A stretch of DNA of 64,000 nt, from the NCBI RefSeq assembly GCF_019649015.1, contig NZ_BLPI01000001.1, positions 1,197,501-1,261,500 on the forward strand, given 5' to 3'. Both the position numbers and the translations under genes were made by a program. This document shows positions 28,926 through 37,782 of this stretch, one piece after another (position 1 is the stretch's first letter; each line of letters opens with the position of its first letter). Source of the DNA: Agarivorans litoreus (lineage in GTDB: Bacteria; Pseudomonadota; Gammaproteobacteria; Enterobacterales; Celerinatantimonadaceae). The notes beneath the pieces are model-generated. The model was not told where the DNA came from. It made no database searches and worked only from the letters and a program-made list of their open reading frames with translations.

Positions 28926-29865
28926 ATGGCTGACTACCAAGACATTGCCGACTATTTACAGCAAAAGCGCACTCAGGCAGGACTAACCCAAGAGCAACTT
29001 TGCCAAGTATTAGCGGCCTTTAGCCCAGAATTTAGTGAGCTGGATGCCTTGGCGGTGAGCCGTTGGGAGCGGGGAAAAGTAGCGCCGAGCTTAAATCGGC
29101 AATTGGAAATTATTCGCTACTTTGGTGATGAAGCTTATAAAATTTTCACTTCCAGTAGCTTTAGCTCGAAAAACCTTCCCAGCAACCAAGCGATGAACAA
29201 GGTATTAGAAGCTCGCGCTAAGTTTAAGCATTACATGGGGGCTCACCCTTATCTGCCGCAAAGTGAAGAGAGTTTTGAACGAATTACTCCGCCCCACCCC
29301 CTTACTCAATACAGTGCACAACACTTAAGTAATTACAGACAACCTTACCTATGGCCATGAGCAGTGGAACAGCGCTTGGCTCGAGTCACTGCAAAACCAT
29401 CCCGCTGCGGAAGTTAGCTATTACTTCTACCTTGGTCAACTAGCCGGGCACTGTTTCGCACTCAAGATAAAACAGCCCTATTTTGAAAAACTATTGGATA
29501 AGAGCTTAGATGAAGCTGACGTAAGCGAAAAAATGCTAGCTGGTAGCAATGAGCCCGCCAGCTTATATATTTATTCCATATACACTGGGCGAGTAAACGC
29601 CATCTCACAAGTTTACGAAAACTTATTTAAAACCTTCATCATGAATTCTTCGCTAAGCTATATAGGCATTAGAGTTCGCCGTGACATCGCTTTTGTGATG
29701 CTAGAAAACGTACCACACACCATTGAAGAGATAGGCCCACCAAGTGACAACCGCAATGTGGGTATCAAACATCGCGGTAAGCGCTATCAGTACGTAACCT
29801 GCAGGATAGAACGACAAGCACTAATTAATTCACCAGTATTTTTAAATATCTTAAGAAGTGATTAA
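28926..29865 (+). pseudogene. XRE-type regulator gene broken by a frameshift
   Basis: An N-terminal XRE helix-turn-helix (residues about 5-70, LTQEQLCQVL, AVSRWERGKVAP) reads from ATG 28926 to a stop at 29360. The downstream frame, shifted by one base, opens after 29328 and runs without interruption to 29865, with coding-like sequence (TYGHEQWNSAWLESLQNHP, VSYYFYLGQLAGHCF). The two parts fit one protein of about 313 residues with a single shift between 29329 and 29357. Without the shift, only a 144-residue DNA-binding fragment is made. A sequencing error or a recent mutation is possible. Effector domain not recognised. Confidence 0.65.
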
Positions 29866-29880
29866 GGAGTTCTGAAGAGG

Positions 29881-30246
29881 CTATTGAATAGCCAAGCTCT
29901 CTTGTTCCTTACGCCACAAACGATGACCACAAGATAGACAAACACACTCACGGCGGTGATCCATCAGGCTTTCCAAGCCATACTCCCACGTTTGGTCGCT
30001 ATCGCAGTGAATGCAACGAATAGAGTTGGCATCGTCGGTTTTTTCAGGGTAACGAGTCTGATAGTCGTTTAGCGTGGGTAAACGAGCCCACACCCTTTGA
30101 CAACTATCGCGGCGATTAAAAAACAGCACTACTGCACCCAGTAATATTAGTAACAGCTGAAACACACCACCTGCCTTGGTTTTTTTTAAGCTTAAGTTCT
30201 TAATACCGAACCCAATTTCTGCAACAGATCCTTGCTTAGAAAACAT
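29881..30246 (-). CDS. Single-pass membrane protein with zinc ribbon
   Basis: 121 aa. One membrane helix at about residues 28-42 (GGVFQLLLILLGAVVLFF), then a cytoplasmic domain with two CxxC pairs (CIHCDSDQTWEYG and CVCLSCGHRLWRK), a rubredoxin-like or zinc-ribbon fold. No family name recognised. It lies between the broken XRE gene and an endonuclease-like gene, on the opposite strand to both. Confidence 0.65.
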   Translation of the reverse strand: MFSKQGSVAEIGFGIKNLSLKKTKAGGVFQLLLILLGAVVLFFNRRDSCQRVWARLPTLNDYQTRYPEKTDDANSIRCIHCDSDQTWEYGLESLMDHRRECVCLSCGHRLWRKEQESLAIQ

Positions 30247-30353
30247 TTGAAATCAACCTACTTGTTAACAAAACCGCCATTAACAGCAAAATGCTGCCGG
30301 CACAGCTGTTACATATTGTTTACGTTTCCATAACTGCGCATACTACAAGAACT

Positions 30354-30384
30354 TTGTTACGCTAAAACGACGTGACATGATAAT
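30354..30384 (+). promoter_or_regulatory. Candidate promoter for the endonuclease-like gene
   Basis: TTGTTA (30354-30359) and GATAAT/TGATAA near 30379-30384 with 18-19 bp between them form a reasonable sigma-70 promoter 60-90 bp upstream of the gene. Found by eye only. Confidence 0.3.
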
Positions 30385-30449
30385 TTGCCACTTGCTGCGT
30401 ATATACTTATACCCAGATGTTAAAGGGCGCAGAAGGTAACAATAAGCCA

Positions 30450-31409
30450 ATGAATAAGCTAGTAAAATTCTTCTCTATTACTCTTTCTATTTGCGGCTTG
30501 CTAGCAGCGGGAGTAATACTGAGCTTGCCTTATTTACCAGATACTCCCCTGGGCATATCCGTAAGCTATTTAAGTCTATTCTCGCCGCGCTGGTGGGCGA
30601 TGTTACTGGCCCTTACGCCGATTTTGTTTATCCGCCAGCTAGGCAAATGGCAGCACCTAAGCTGGGCACTCTGCGCGGTGGTGTTTGTGCAATTTCAAGA
30701 TCTTCAGCTTAAGTTACCTCAACAGCAAGCTAGCACCATCACCATTTTGTCTTTAAACAACGGCAATGGTGCGAGCTCACCGCAAATTCGCCAGTTGGTA
30801 GCAGAGTTAAAACCCGACATTGTATTTATGCAGGAATCAAAGCCAGAGCGGGTGCAGCAAGTCTTTGACGATAGTTGGTATAGTCACTGCGACCACCTTT
30901 GCACCGTAAGCCGAACGCCAATTGAACATCAAGGCAGCTTATCGCGTGAAACCTTTGGTGGCTTTGGTAAATTTGCGGTGTTTTATCACACCACGATTGA
31001 AGGAAAAGAACTAAGTATCGCCAATATCCACATGGACACCCCAAGGCCAACCATTAACGCCTTAATCCATCGTAGCTTTGAGCCTGAAGCATTTAACAAC
31101 TTGCACTTTGCGCGCAACATGCAAGCCTCTTTAGTGGCTTCTTGGGCTAAGCAGCAAGCCAGCTATATTGCTGCTGGCGACTTTAATATGACGGTCCAAG
31201 AAAACCTTTATCAACGGCATTTAGCCGGTCTAAATAATGGCATTGACTTAGTAGGCAGCGGAGTTAACTACACCAAATACACGTCATGGCACGGCGCAAG
31301 GATAGACCACGTACTAGCCTCTGAAGATCTCAGTTTTGCTAGCGCTAGGGTACTTGATTCAGTCGGTGGCGATCACCGCCCAATCACTGCAAGTTTAGCG
31401 TTACCTTAA
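30450..31409 (+). CDS. Membrane-anchored endonuclease/exonuclease/phosphatase protein
   Basis: 319 aa if started at ATG 30450; an in-frame ATG at 30417 is possible and neither has a clear ribosome site. Three N-terminal helices (to about residue 85) precede an EEP fold: LSLNNGNGASS, DIVFMQESKP (catalytic Glu), IANIHMDTPRP, AAGDFNMTVQ and the terminal GGDHRPITASL (catalytic His). Metal-dependent phosphodiesterase; target unknown. A 4-bp overlap with the convergent RarD-like gene. Confidence 0.8.
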   Translation: MNKLVKFFSITLSICGLLAAGVILSLPYLPDTPLGISVSYLSLFSPRWWAMLLALTPILFIRQLGKWQHLSWALCAVVFVQFQDLQLKLPQQQASTITILSLNNGNGASSPQIRQLVAELKPDIVFMQESKPERVQQVFDDSWYSHCDHLCTVSRTPIEHQGSLSRETFGGFGKFAVFYHTTIEGKELSIANIHMDTPRPTINALIHRSFEPEAFNNLHFARNMQASLVASWAKQQASYIAAGDFNMTVQENLYQRHLAGLNNGIDLVGSGVNYTKYTSWHGARIDHVLASEDLSFASARVLDSVGGDHRPITASLALP

Positions 31410-32359
31410 CCAGCTTTAGGCAGCTTTTTGCGGCTTGCCGTTTGGCGAACACCGCGCCGCAGACCATCTATTGCCAATAACACTAAGGCAAAAATGATTA
31501 ACATATAAGTTGGCCACTGCTCAGGGCTTAAACGCTCACCCAGTAACCAGCCCACGCTAAATACCAATACAGGTTCTAAATAACCCATTAAGCCAAATAA
31601 ACTCAGAGGCAAATAGTTAGAAGCAAGTAAAAACAGTAACATAGGAATGGTACCCGCTACCCCCAGCCCGAAGTAATACGCCCAAGGGGCATAGTTATAC
31701 AGATTCGAGAGCTGGCTTTGCGCTTCGCTCACGCCCTCCCCCATTAGCAAATAAGCGCAGGCAAGCGGCAATAGCATTAAGTTATCAATAGTAAAAGCAA
31801 TATGGCTAGGTAAAGGATACTTACGCCGCAACATAAAATATAAGGGATAACCCAAGGCCACCAACAACACTATCCACGACAAGCCGTCAGCCATTAAGTA
31901 GGCGTAAGCAACCCCAACAGCAGCAACAACAACCGATAGCCACTGCAGGCTAGTTAAACGCTCTTTATAGACAAACCGTCCCACTAATACCAATACCAAG
32001 GGCAAGGAAAAGTAACCCAGCGCAACCGGCAGCGTCTGGCCGTTGGCTGGCGCCCAAATAAACAACCAAAACTGCAAGCCAACTAATACAGCAGCCAGCA
32101 TCAAGCGTGGCCAAGCTCGCCAATTAGCCATGTACTGAATGAGCAAAGGCAATTGCTTGAAGCAAGCTAAACCCACAAACATTAGCAAACAGCTCCACAC
32201 AATACGCTGAGCAGCTAGCCAATTGCCGCTGTTTTCATTTAAAGGAAACTGATGGATATACCAAGGAAGAAAGGCAAACATGCACGAAGCCATTGCCGAG
32301 CAAGCTAGACCAAAATAGAGACGGGAAGAATGCGAGGAAACTAGCGCCACAGCAACCAC
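31406..32359 (-). CDS. RarD-like EamA permease
   Basis: 317 aa, GTG start, with ten hydrophobic helices in two EamA halves. Segments such as WLAAQRIVWSCLLM and LPLSLFGLMGYLEPVLVFSVGWLLGE are typical of RarD, a drug/metabolite-transporter family protein associated with chloramphenicol sensitivity. The ribosome-binding site is weak, so the precise start is uncertain. Confidence 0.75.
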   Translation of the reverse strand: MVAVALVSSHSSRLYFGLACSAMASCMFAFLPWYIHQFPLNENSGNWLAAQRIVWSCLLMFVGLACFKQLPLLIQYMANWRAWPRLMLAAVLVGLQFWLFIWAPANGQTLPVALGYFSLPLVLVLVGRFVYKERLTSLQWLSVVVAAVGVAYAYLMADGLSWIVLLVALGYPLYFMLRRKYPLPSHIAFTIDNLMLLPLACAYLLMGEGVSEAQSQLSNLYNYAPWAYYFGLGVAGTIPMLLFLLASNYLPLSLFGLMGYLEPVLVFSVGWLLGERLSPEQWPTYMLIIFALVLLAIDGLRRGVRQTASRKKLPKAG

Positions 32360-32430
32360 TTAATCAATGAGTTAAACCCTGATTAAGCAGCAATTATGCT
32401 ATGGCTGCAAGTTATTTGCGCAATTTTTAA

Positions 32431-33009
32431 CTAGTGTAAAAGCTTACGACTAGTTGATTGAGCTGATACTTGATGGAATTGTGCTGTGGCCGCCATAGCT
32501 TGCCATTGGCTTTGCATTTTTTGATATGGGCTTAAGCCATTTTGACGCTGAGCGTAATCGTTAAGAATTACTCCCCAACGAAACTCATCCATTTGCTGAC
32601 TAGGTACTTTACCTTCGCGTTTAGCCATTACTTGAACTAAGTTTTTAAGCTTATCTAGCTGCGGCGCGACGGGGTGGTTTACCCCATCGGTAACCAATAC
32701 ATTCTGAAAATCAGCCAACATATTCTTTTTCAAAGCATCAATTTCTTCATCTTGTAAATCGGCCACAGCAATAGCCTCGGTCAATAAACGTAGCTGCCAC
32801 ACTCGAGAAAAGTTTTGGTAATCACGTTTGTTTAAATCAAAAAATAACATTGCATAACCACTGTTACGCTCAATGACCGCTAAACACTCGTGTGAATCTA
32901 CGGCAAATGCGTGGGCACTCCAACTATGGCGAATAGAGGCGTTCTCAAGGGAAGGTAACTCGCGAGGAAGCCAAGCTTGCACATCGTTACTAATCTGAAT
33001 TTCTATCAT
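32431..33009 (-). CDS. Unknown protein, possibly DUF6933-like
   Basis: 192 aa, cytoplasmic and mostly soluble. A resemblance to DUF6933 is suggested by the W-S-A-H-A-F stretch followed by a strand that ends LAVIERNSGYAMLFF. The C-terminal half is charged and helical. No catalytic residues stand out. Encoded between a permease and a HAD hydrolase, both on the same strand, but with gaps of about 70-90 bp. Function not assigned. Confidence 0.5.
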   Translation of the reverse strand: MIEIQISNDVQAWLPRELPSLENASIRHSWSAHAFAVDSHECLAVIERNSGYAMLFFDLNKRDYQNFSRVWQLRLLTEAIAVADLQDEEIDALKKNMLADFQNVLVTDGVNHPVAPQLDKLKNLVQVMAKREGKVPSQQMDEFRWGVILNDYAQRQNGLSPYQKMQSQWQAMAATAQFHQVSAQSTSRKLLH

Positions 33010-33099
33010 AATTTGCTCATCGCTGATTCTAATAATCTACAAAGAGCAAAATCGATGCCAGCAAATAGCGTCAAATATTTGCTGGCTAGTCTAATTCGA

Positions 33100-33747
33100 C
33101 TATTTTAACTCTAGCAATACCTCACTTAATGAGGCGCGAACCTTGTGCCCCAAGCGCTTAAGCTCGTCACTAGGTTGAATAAGATCCGGGATCTGGTAGA
33201 CCTGCATGCCGGCTGCTACTGCAGCTCTAACGCCGTTTTCTGAGTCTTCAAAGGCTAAACACTTACTGGCGTCAATATTTAGCGACTTGGCGGCTTTTAA
33301 GAAAATTTCTGGGTGCGGTTTACTATTACTCACCTGACACCCGGTAGAAACACTTTCAAAAAAATGCAGTAACCCTGCATTGCCCAACTTAGCTTCAGCG
33401 GTGGGTTTACCCGAAGAAGTGGCAACCGCTAATGGAACGCCTTGGCTTGTTAACCACTGCAACAAATCTACCACACCTTGCTTAATCGGTAATGCTTGAT
33501 CAACAGCCAAGGCGTGATACTTATCCAACCAACAGTCACGCAGCCTTGGATAATCCAAGCTCTCGCCGTATCCCTCACAAATGGTCTTTTTTATTTGCTC
33601 GGCATTGGTGCCAATACAGCTAAGGTAAACCTGTTCTTTAAAGGCTAAACCTAGCTCACTACAAGCCTGAGAAAAGGTATCGTAAGACACTTGCTCACTG
33701 TCGAGCAGCAAGCCGTCCATATCAAACACAGCAGCGCTAAAATGCAT
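33100..33747 (-). CDS. HAD-superfamily phosphatase (beta-phosphoglucomutase-like)
   Basis: 215 aa. Motif I is FDMDGLLLDSE, motif II ATSSG, motif III KPHPEIF and motif IV EDSENGVRAAVAAG, the pattern of the beta-PGM-like subgroup (YcjU/YniC type). A helical cap covers residues about 17-85. Dephosphorylates small sugar phosphates; exact substrate unclear. GGAGAG site before ATG 33747. Confidence 0.88.
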   Translation of the reverse strand: MHFSAAVFDMDGLLLDSEQVSYDTFSQACSELGLAFKEQVYLSCIGTNAEQIKKTICEGYGESLDYPRLRDCWLDKYHALAVDQALPIKQGVVDLLQWLTSQGVPLAVATSSGKPTAEAKLGNAGLLHFFESVSTGCQVSNSKPHPEIFLKAAKSLNIDASKCLAFEDSENGVRAAVAAGMQVYQIPDLIQPSDELKRLGHKVRASLSEVLLELK

Positions 33748-33800
33748 ACAACTCTCCAGTTAAAGCTAAGCCACTTAACTCATGCCAAGCGGCTTAAATG

Positions 33801-35186
33801 TTAAAAGAATAAATGGGCCATTACCGCAATGATCGGCAAAGTGACTAAAGTACGAATCAAGAAGATAGCAAACAACTGCCACAGCTTAACTGGCAACTGG
33901 CTGCCCATAATAATTGCGCCTACTTCCGACAAGTAAATCAGCTGAGTTACCGATACCGCTGCGATAACAAAACGGGTTATATCAGCTTCAATAGATGCTG
34001 CAAGAATTGACGGAATAAACATGTCGGCGAAACCTACCACTAAGGTTTCCGATGCTCTGGCGGCCTCTGGAAGCTGCAATAGCTCTAACAAAGGAATGAA
34101 TGGCTTACCTAAAAAACTAAAAATCGGAGTGTATTCTGCCACCACTAAGGCTACCGAGCCCACCGCCATAATTACCGGCAATACACCCAGCACCATGTCC
34201 AGTACATTATGCACACCTTGCTTGGCTAACTGTTTAGGGTGACTCGCTCGACCAGCTTGAACAAGCGCTAGCTGCCAAGCCCATGTGATGGTGTTGTAAC
34301 CAGCAGGAATAACTTCGTCGTCTTGCTTGCGCTCACTGCCATCGATAAATTGATCTTTAAAACCAGAAAGAGGCGGCAAGCGCGGCACAATAATCGCTGC
34401 AGCAAGACCTGCAATACACACAGTAAGATAGAAAGGTGCAAACATATGCTCAAGGTTAACTTGCGCTAATACCACCAAACTAAAGGTAATAGACACCGCA
34501 GAAAAGGTGGTGGCAATTACTACGCCTTCGCGTTGGGTGTAATGCTTGTCTTCATACTGTTTGTTGGTTAGCAAAATCCCTACGCTACCATCACCTAACC
34601 AAGACGCCATTGAATCTACTGCACTGCGACCAGGTAAACCGAACAGAGGACGCATGATTTTACTCAGCAAAGTGCCTACAAATTCTAACAAGCCAAAATT
34701 AAGCAATAGGGGTAATAACAAACCAGCAAAAATGAACACACTAAGTAAGGTAGGCAGTAAGTCACCTAAAATGAGGCCACCAGTATCACCCGACCAAATA
34801 GCTTGAGGCCCTAATTCAAAAGCGCATACCAGCACCAGAACCCAACCCACCATTCTTACCACATACCAAGGTAGAGAAACCTGAAACAATGACGTTAGCA
34901 AGGCATTTTTGCCAAGCCAATTAGGCTTAGCAATGAGTGTATAGGTAGACATTAGGGCACTAAGGGTGATTAAACCAACCACTAGCCACAAGGCGCTATC
35001 ACCTAAAGCCGCCACTAAGCTTTTTGCCATAATCGCCACCGGAATGGTAAACGAGCCATCGTAAGGCAACGGCAACATAAACAGGAAAATGCCCAATAAT
35101 GAAGGTAATACAAACTTCCAAGCAGAACCTACTGCAGGATGGTTGGTTGGGGCATTAGGCATAGATGCTGGCTTGGCGTCTCGCAT
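33801..35186 (-). CDS. YjiH family nucleoside-recognition membrane protein
   Basis: 461 aa, about eleven membrane helices. The Gate (nucleoside-recognition) domain is seen twice: around ASWLGDGSVGILLTN and near ETLVVGFADMFIPSILA. This is the pattern of the YjiH group, related to spore-maturation SpmA/B and nucleoside carriers; substrate unknown. A short hydrophilic N-terminus precedes the first helix. The 219-bp gap upstream holds an AT-rich promoter-like region and no gene. Confidence 0.8.
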   Translation of the reverse strand: MRDAKPASMPNAPTNHPAVGSAWKFVLPSLLGIFLFMLPLPYDGSFTIPVAIMAKSLVAALGDSALWLVVGLITLSALMSTYTLIAKPNWLGKNALLTSLFQVSLPWYVVRMVGWVLVLVCAFELGPQAIWSGDTGGLILGDLLPTLLSVFIFAGLLLPLLLNFGLLEFVGTLLSKIMRPLFGLPGRSAVDSMASWLGDGSVGILLTNKQYEDKHYTQREGVVIATTFSAVSITFSLVVLAQVNLEHMFAPFYLTVCIAGLAAAIIVPRLPPLSGFKDQFIDGSERKQDDEVIPAGYNTITWAWQLALVQAGRASHPKQLAKQGVHNVLDMVLGVLPVIMAVGSVALVVAEYTPIFSFLGKPFIPLLELLQLPEAARASETLVVGFADMFIPSILAASIEADITRFVIAAVSVTQLIYLSEVGAIIMGSQLPVKLWQLFAIFLIRTLVTLPIIAVMAHLFF

Positions 35187-35405
35187 ATAAAATCACTCTA
35201 TTTGGTATATTCTGTAGTTATATTCACTAAGCATGAATAGATTTTCGCGCAAGAATACAAGCAAAAAACCAGCTAATCAAGATTTTTAAGCTACTAAAAG
35301 GCACAAACAAAACATCATTAACTAGTTATCTTGATTATTATCAAAACTTACAACTAGCCAGTCAGTAATAAATTCTTAAACCACGAGGAGCTTATTAGCT
35401 TACTT

Positions 35406-35792
35406 TTAAAAATCTTCGCCACGGTAACGGTACTCCGCTAACTGTGCAGCAGCCAAATAGTGCTTAATAAATAACTGCTTAGCACTGCGATTGTAGTGAA
35501 AGCGTACTGTGGTGCTGGTTTGCCAACGACTATCTTTCGCCCTGCGCCATAACACTTGGTCACCTTCCAGTTGGCAATAATAGCTGTGGCTTTGGCCATT
35601 GTGCCTCACGCGCATTTGCATGAGCGACTGAGCTCTGCGGTAATTATCGACCTTTTTTACGTCCACGCCTTGCAAACTGGCGATCGCTGCTTGGCAAACT
35701 TGCTCAGGCTTAAAACCTCCCAAGTTTGGTTTAGCTAATACCAAGTCAATAAACGCAGGCCACAACAACAGCGCTAAAAAGAGCTTCTTCAA
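35406..35792 (-). CDS. Small secreted protein of unknown function
   Basis: 128 aa. A clear signal peptide (LFLALLLWPAFIDLVLA, cleavage after LAK or LA) precedes a basic beta-rich domain with two Cys residues (EQVCQAA and YYCQLEG) that may form a disulfide. Begins with a 4-bp overlap (ATGA) with the glutamine amidotransferase gene upstream, so the two are translationally coupled. No family recognised. Confidence 0.65.
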   Translation of the reverse strand: MKKLFLALLLWPAFIDLVLAKPNLGGFKPEQVCQAAIASLQGVDVKKVDNYRRAQSLMQMRVRHNGQSHSYYCQLEGDQVLWRRAKDSRWQTSTTVRFHYNRSAKQLFIKHYLAAAQLAEYRYRGEDF

Positions 35793-36526
35793 GCTAGTAC
35801 TACCTTATCTATGAATGCCTTTAACAAACCATTGCTATGAGGCGTCTCTTGCGCGGCTGTTAACACTTGCTGCAAATGATTATCCCCTTGAGTGTAATGC
35901 TCACGAAACTGACTTAAACGTTGAACTAAGATCCTGCGATTGACCTCGGGGTGAAACTGGCTTGCCCAAAATGGCGCTGAGGATACTTTTAACGCGTGCA
36001 CACAGTGTTTTGTATACGCCAAGGATACACAGCCTTGAGGTAGGCTTAAGGCACTATCTCGATGAACAGATACCGCCATAAAAGGATTAGGCAAACTGCT
36101 AAACAACAGATCTTCTTCAGCGTGCTCTGTGAGAGAGATAGCTAAGGTGCCCATTTCAAAATCACGTTCTTGATGAATAATCTTGCCCCCCAAAGCCAGC
36201 ACCGCAAGCTGAAAACCAAAACATGAAGCAAATGTGGGTAGTTGTCGCTCAATACAGCGCAACAGTAGCTGCTGTATGGCTGTTACAAAAGGATAGCGCT
36301 TCGGGTCCAGCACACTGGCTTCACTGGAGCCTCCTACCAACACCGCATCTATGTCCTGCAAAGCGTAATCGCTACAATCAGGCGTATCAAATACATTAAG
36401 AATTCTAAACTGCTCTACCGCTACGCCACAAAAGTGACAAAAACTGGCTAATTCCTCAATGCGGGTATCACTATCATCGCGGATCTGAATTAACAGAATA
36501 GATAGTTGCTCACGTGACAGTTTCAT
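35789..36526 (-). CDS. Class I glutamine amidotransferase-like protein
   Basis: 245 aa from ATG 36526; a GTG three codons upstream is an alternative. The triad is complete: Cys in FASCFGFQLAVLA and His/Glu in QFHPEV. The isolated GATase domain resembles GMP synthase amidotransferase-like proteins (PF00117) found without a synthetase partner; they may be gamma-glutamyl peptidases. Coupled to the small secreted protein gene that follows. Confidence 0.82.
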   Translation of the reverse strand: MKLSREQLSILLIQIRDDSDTRIEELASFCHFCGVAVEQFRILNVFDTPDCSDYALQDIDAVLVGGSSEASVLDPKRYPFVTAIQQLLLRCIERQLPTFASCFGFQLAVLALGGKIIHQERDFEMGTLAISLTEHAEEDLLFSSLPNPFMAVSVHRDSALSLPQGCVSLAYTKHCVHALKVSSAPFWASQFHPEVNRRILVQRLSQFREHYTQGDNHLQQVLTAAQETPHSNGLLKAFIDKVVLA

Positions 36527-36598
36527 AGTTACCACTTAGTATATTGATTAATAGACCATAAAAACTAAATCTTTGCCCCAGCAATTCAAGGAGCCTAG

Positions 36599-37336
36599 GT
36601 GTTACTCAAGCTTTTATCGTTGATCATTCTCAGTTTCATTGCCCTCAGCTCTGCGCTATTTTTTATAATTGCCTGCCTTATTTTCATCTTCACTGCCCCC
36701 TTTGATAAACGCCTAGTATGCTTGCACTACTTCACCTGCGCTTGGGCAAGCCTGTATTTAATCATAGTGCCTCATTGGCAAGTGCGGCGCCTAGGTTTGC
36801 AGCATATCGATAAAAAACAAGCTTATGTCATAGTATCCAACCATCAATCTGGATTAGATATTTTGTTGTCCTTTGCCCTTTTCATTCCCTTTAAATGGGT
36901 CTCAAAAATCGAGATGTTTAAAGTGCCATTTGTTGGTTGGAACATGTGGCTTAATCAATACATTGGACTTAAACGGGGCGATAAACACAGCATCAAAAAC
37001 ATGCTCCAGCGAGCCGAGACACACCTTAAACAAGGTAGCTCGGCATATTTGTTTCCTGAAGGAAGCCGCTCTGCCGACGGTAAGCTAAAACCTTTTAAAC
37101 TAGGTGCGTTTTCTTTAGCAAAACACGCAGAAGTAGCGATATTGCCCATTGCTATTCACGGTACTGGCGAAGCCTTACCTAAAAAAAGTTTACAACTCAC
37201 AGGCCATCACCCTATTTACATTCAGGTGCTACCCGCTATATCTGCTCAGCAAGTGGCACAAATGGATGAACAAGCTTTAGCGTCACATACTCAGCAAATA
37301 ATTGCTAAGGCCTTAGCGCAAACGCCTTCTAGTTAG
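36599..37336 (+). CDS. 1-acyl-glycerol-3-phosphate acyltransferase (PlsC-like)
   Basis: 245 aa, GTG start with AAGGAG at 8 nt. An N-terminal helix is followed by the LPLAT fold: catalytic HX4D (NHQSGLD, residues 81-87), acceptor-binding motif around YIGLKRGD, motif III FPEGSRS and motif IV around LPIAIHGTG. Makes phosphatidic acid from lysophosphatidic acid at the inner membrane. Not the only possible PlsC in a genome, so the name is not fixed. Confidence 0.88.
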   Translation: MLLKLLSLIILSFIALSSALFFIIACLIFIFTAPFDKRLVCLHYFTCAWASLYLIIVPHWQVRRLGLQHIDKKQAYVIVSNHQSGLDILLSFALFIPFKWVSKIEMFKVPFVGWNMWLNQYIGLKRGDKHSIKNMLQRAETHLKQGSSAYLFPEGSRSADGKLKPFKLGAFSLAKHAEVAILPIAIHGTGEALPKKSLQLTGHHPIYIQVLPAISAQQVAQMDEQALASHTQQIIAKALAQTPSS

Positions 37337-37401
37337 CTGCAAATTTAGCTTAATTACGCTAGGCTTAAGCTAAAGTGAATCGAACAATTAGGAACCCTAA
37401 C

Positions 37402-37782
37402 ATGCACGAGCGTCGCCAATTTTTGCGAGTTCTTTTTGACCGCCCCGCCTACCTAAACCATGGGGAGCAATCTTGGTCATGCCAACTGTTGGATTTATCG
37501 TTACAAGGTGCCTTAGTGACCTTGCCAAATGACTGGGACGAAGAGCTCACTCAGCTAACCTTAACTTTTAGCCTGAGTGATGTTGCAGTAGAAGAACTTA
37601 GCATCACCATGGATGTAGAAGTAAAGCATACCCGCAATCAGCAAATCGGTTTACGTTGTTTGCACATTGATATCGAAAGCGCCAGCCACCTAAAACGACT
37701 CATTGAGTTAAACCTAGGTGATGACGACTTATTGCATCGCGAGTTAGAGCACTTAGTTGACCAACAGCAAGAAGCGGATTAA
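37402..37782 (+). CDS. Single-domain PilZ c-di-GMP-binding protein
   Basis: 126 aa from ATG 37402 (AGGA 8 nt upstream); GTG at 37375 is a longer alternative. Almost only a PilZ domain. Both ligand motifs are intact: RxxxR (RQFLR in ERRQFLRVLF) and DxSxxG (DLSLQG), so it should bind c-di-GMP. C-terminal acidic tail. Its stop overlaps the convergent radA stop by 4 bp. Confidence 0.9.
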   Translation: MHERRQFLRVLFDRPAYLNHGEQSWSCQLLDLSLQGALVTLPNDWDEELTQLTLTFSLSDVAVEELSITMDVEVKHTRNQQIGLRCLHIDIESASHLKRLIELNLGDDDLLHRELEHLVDQQQEAD

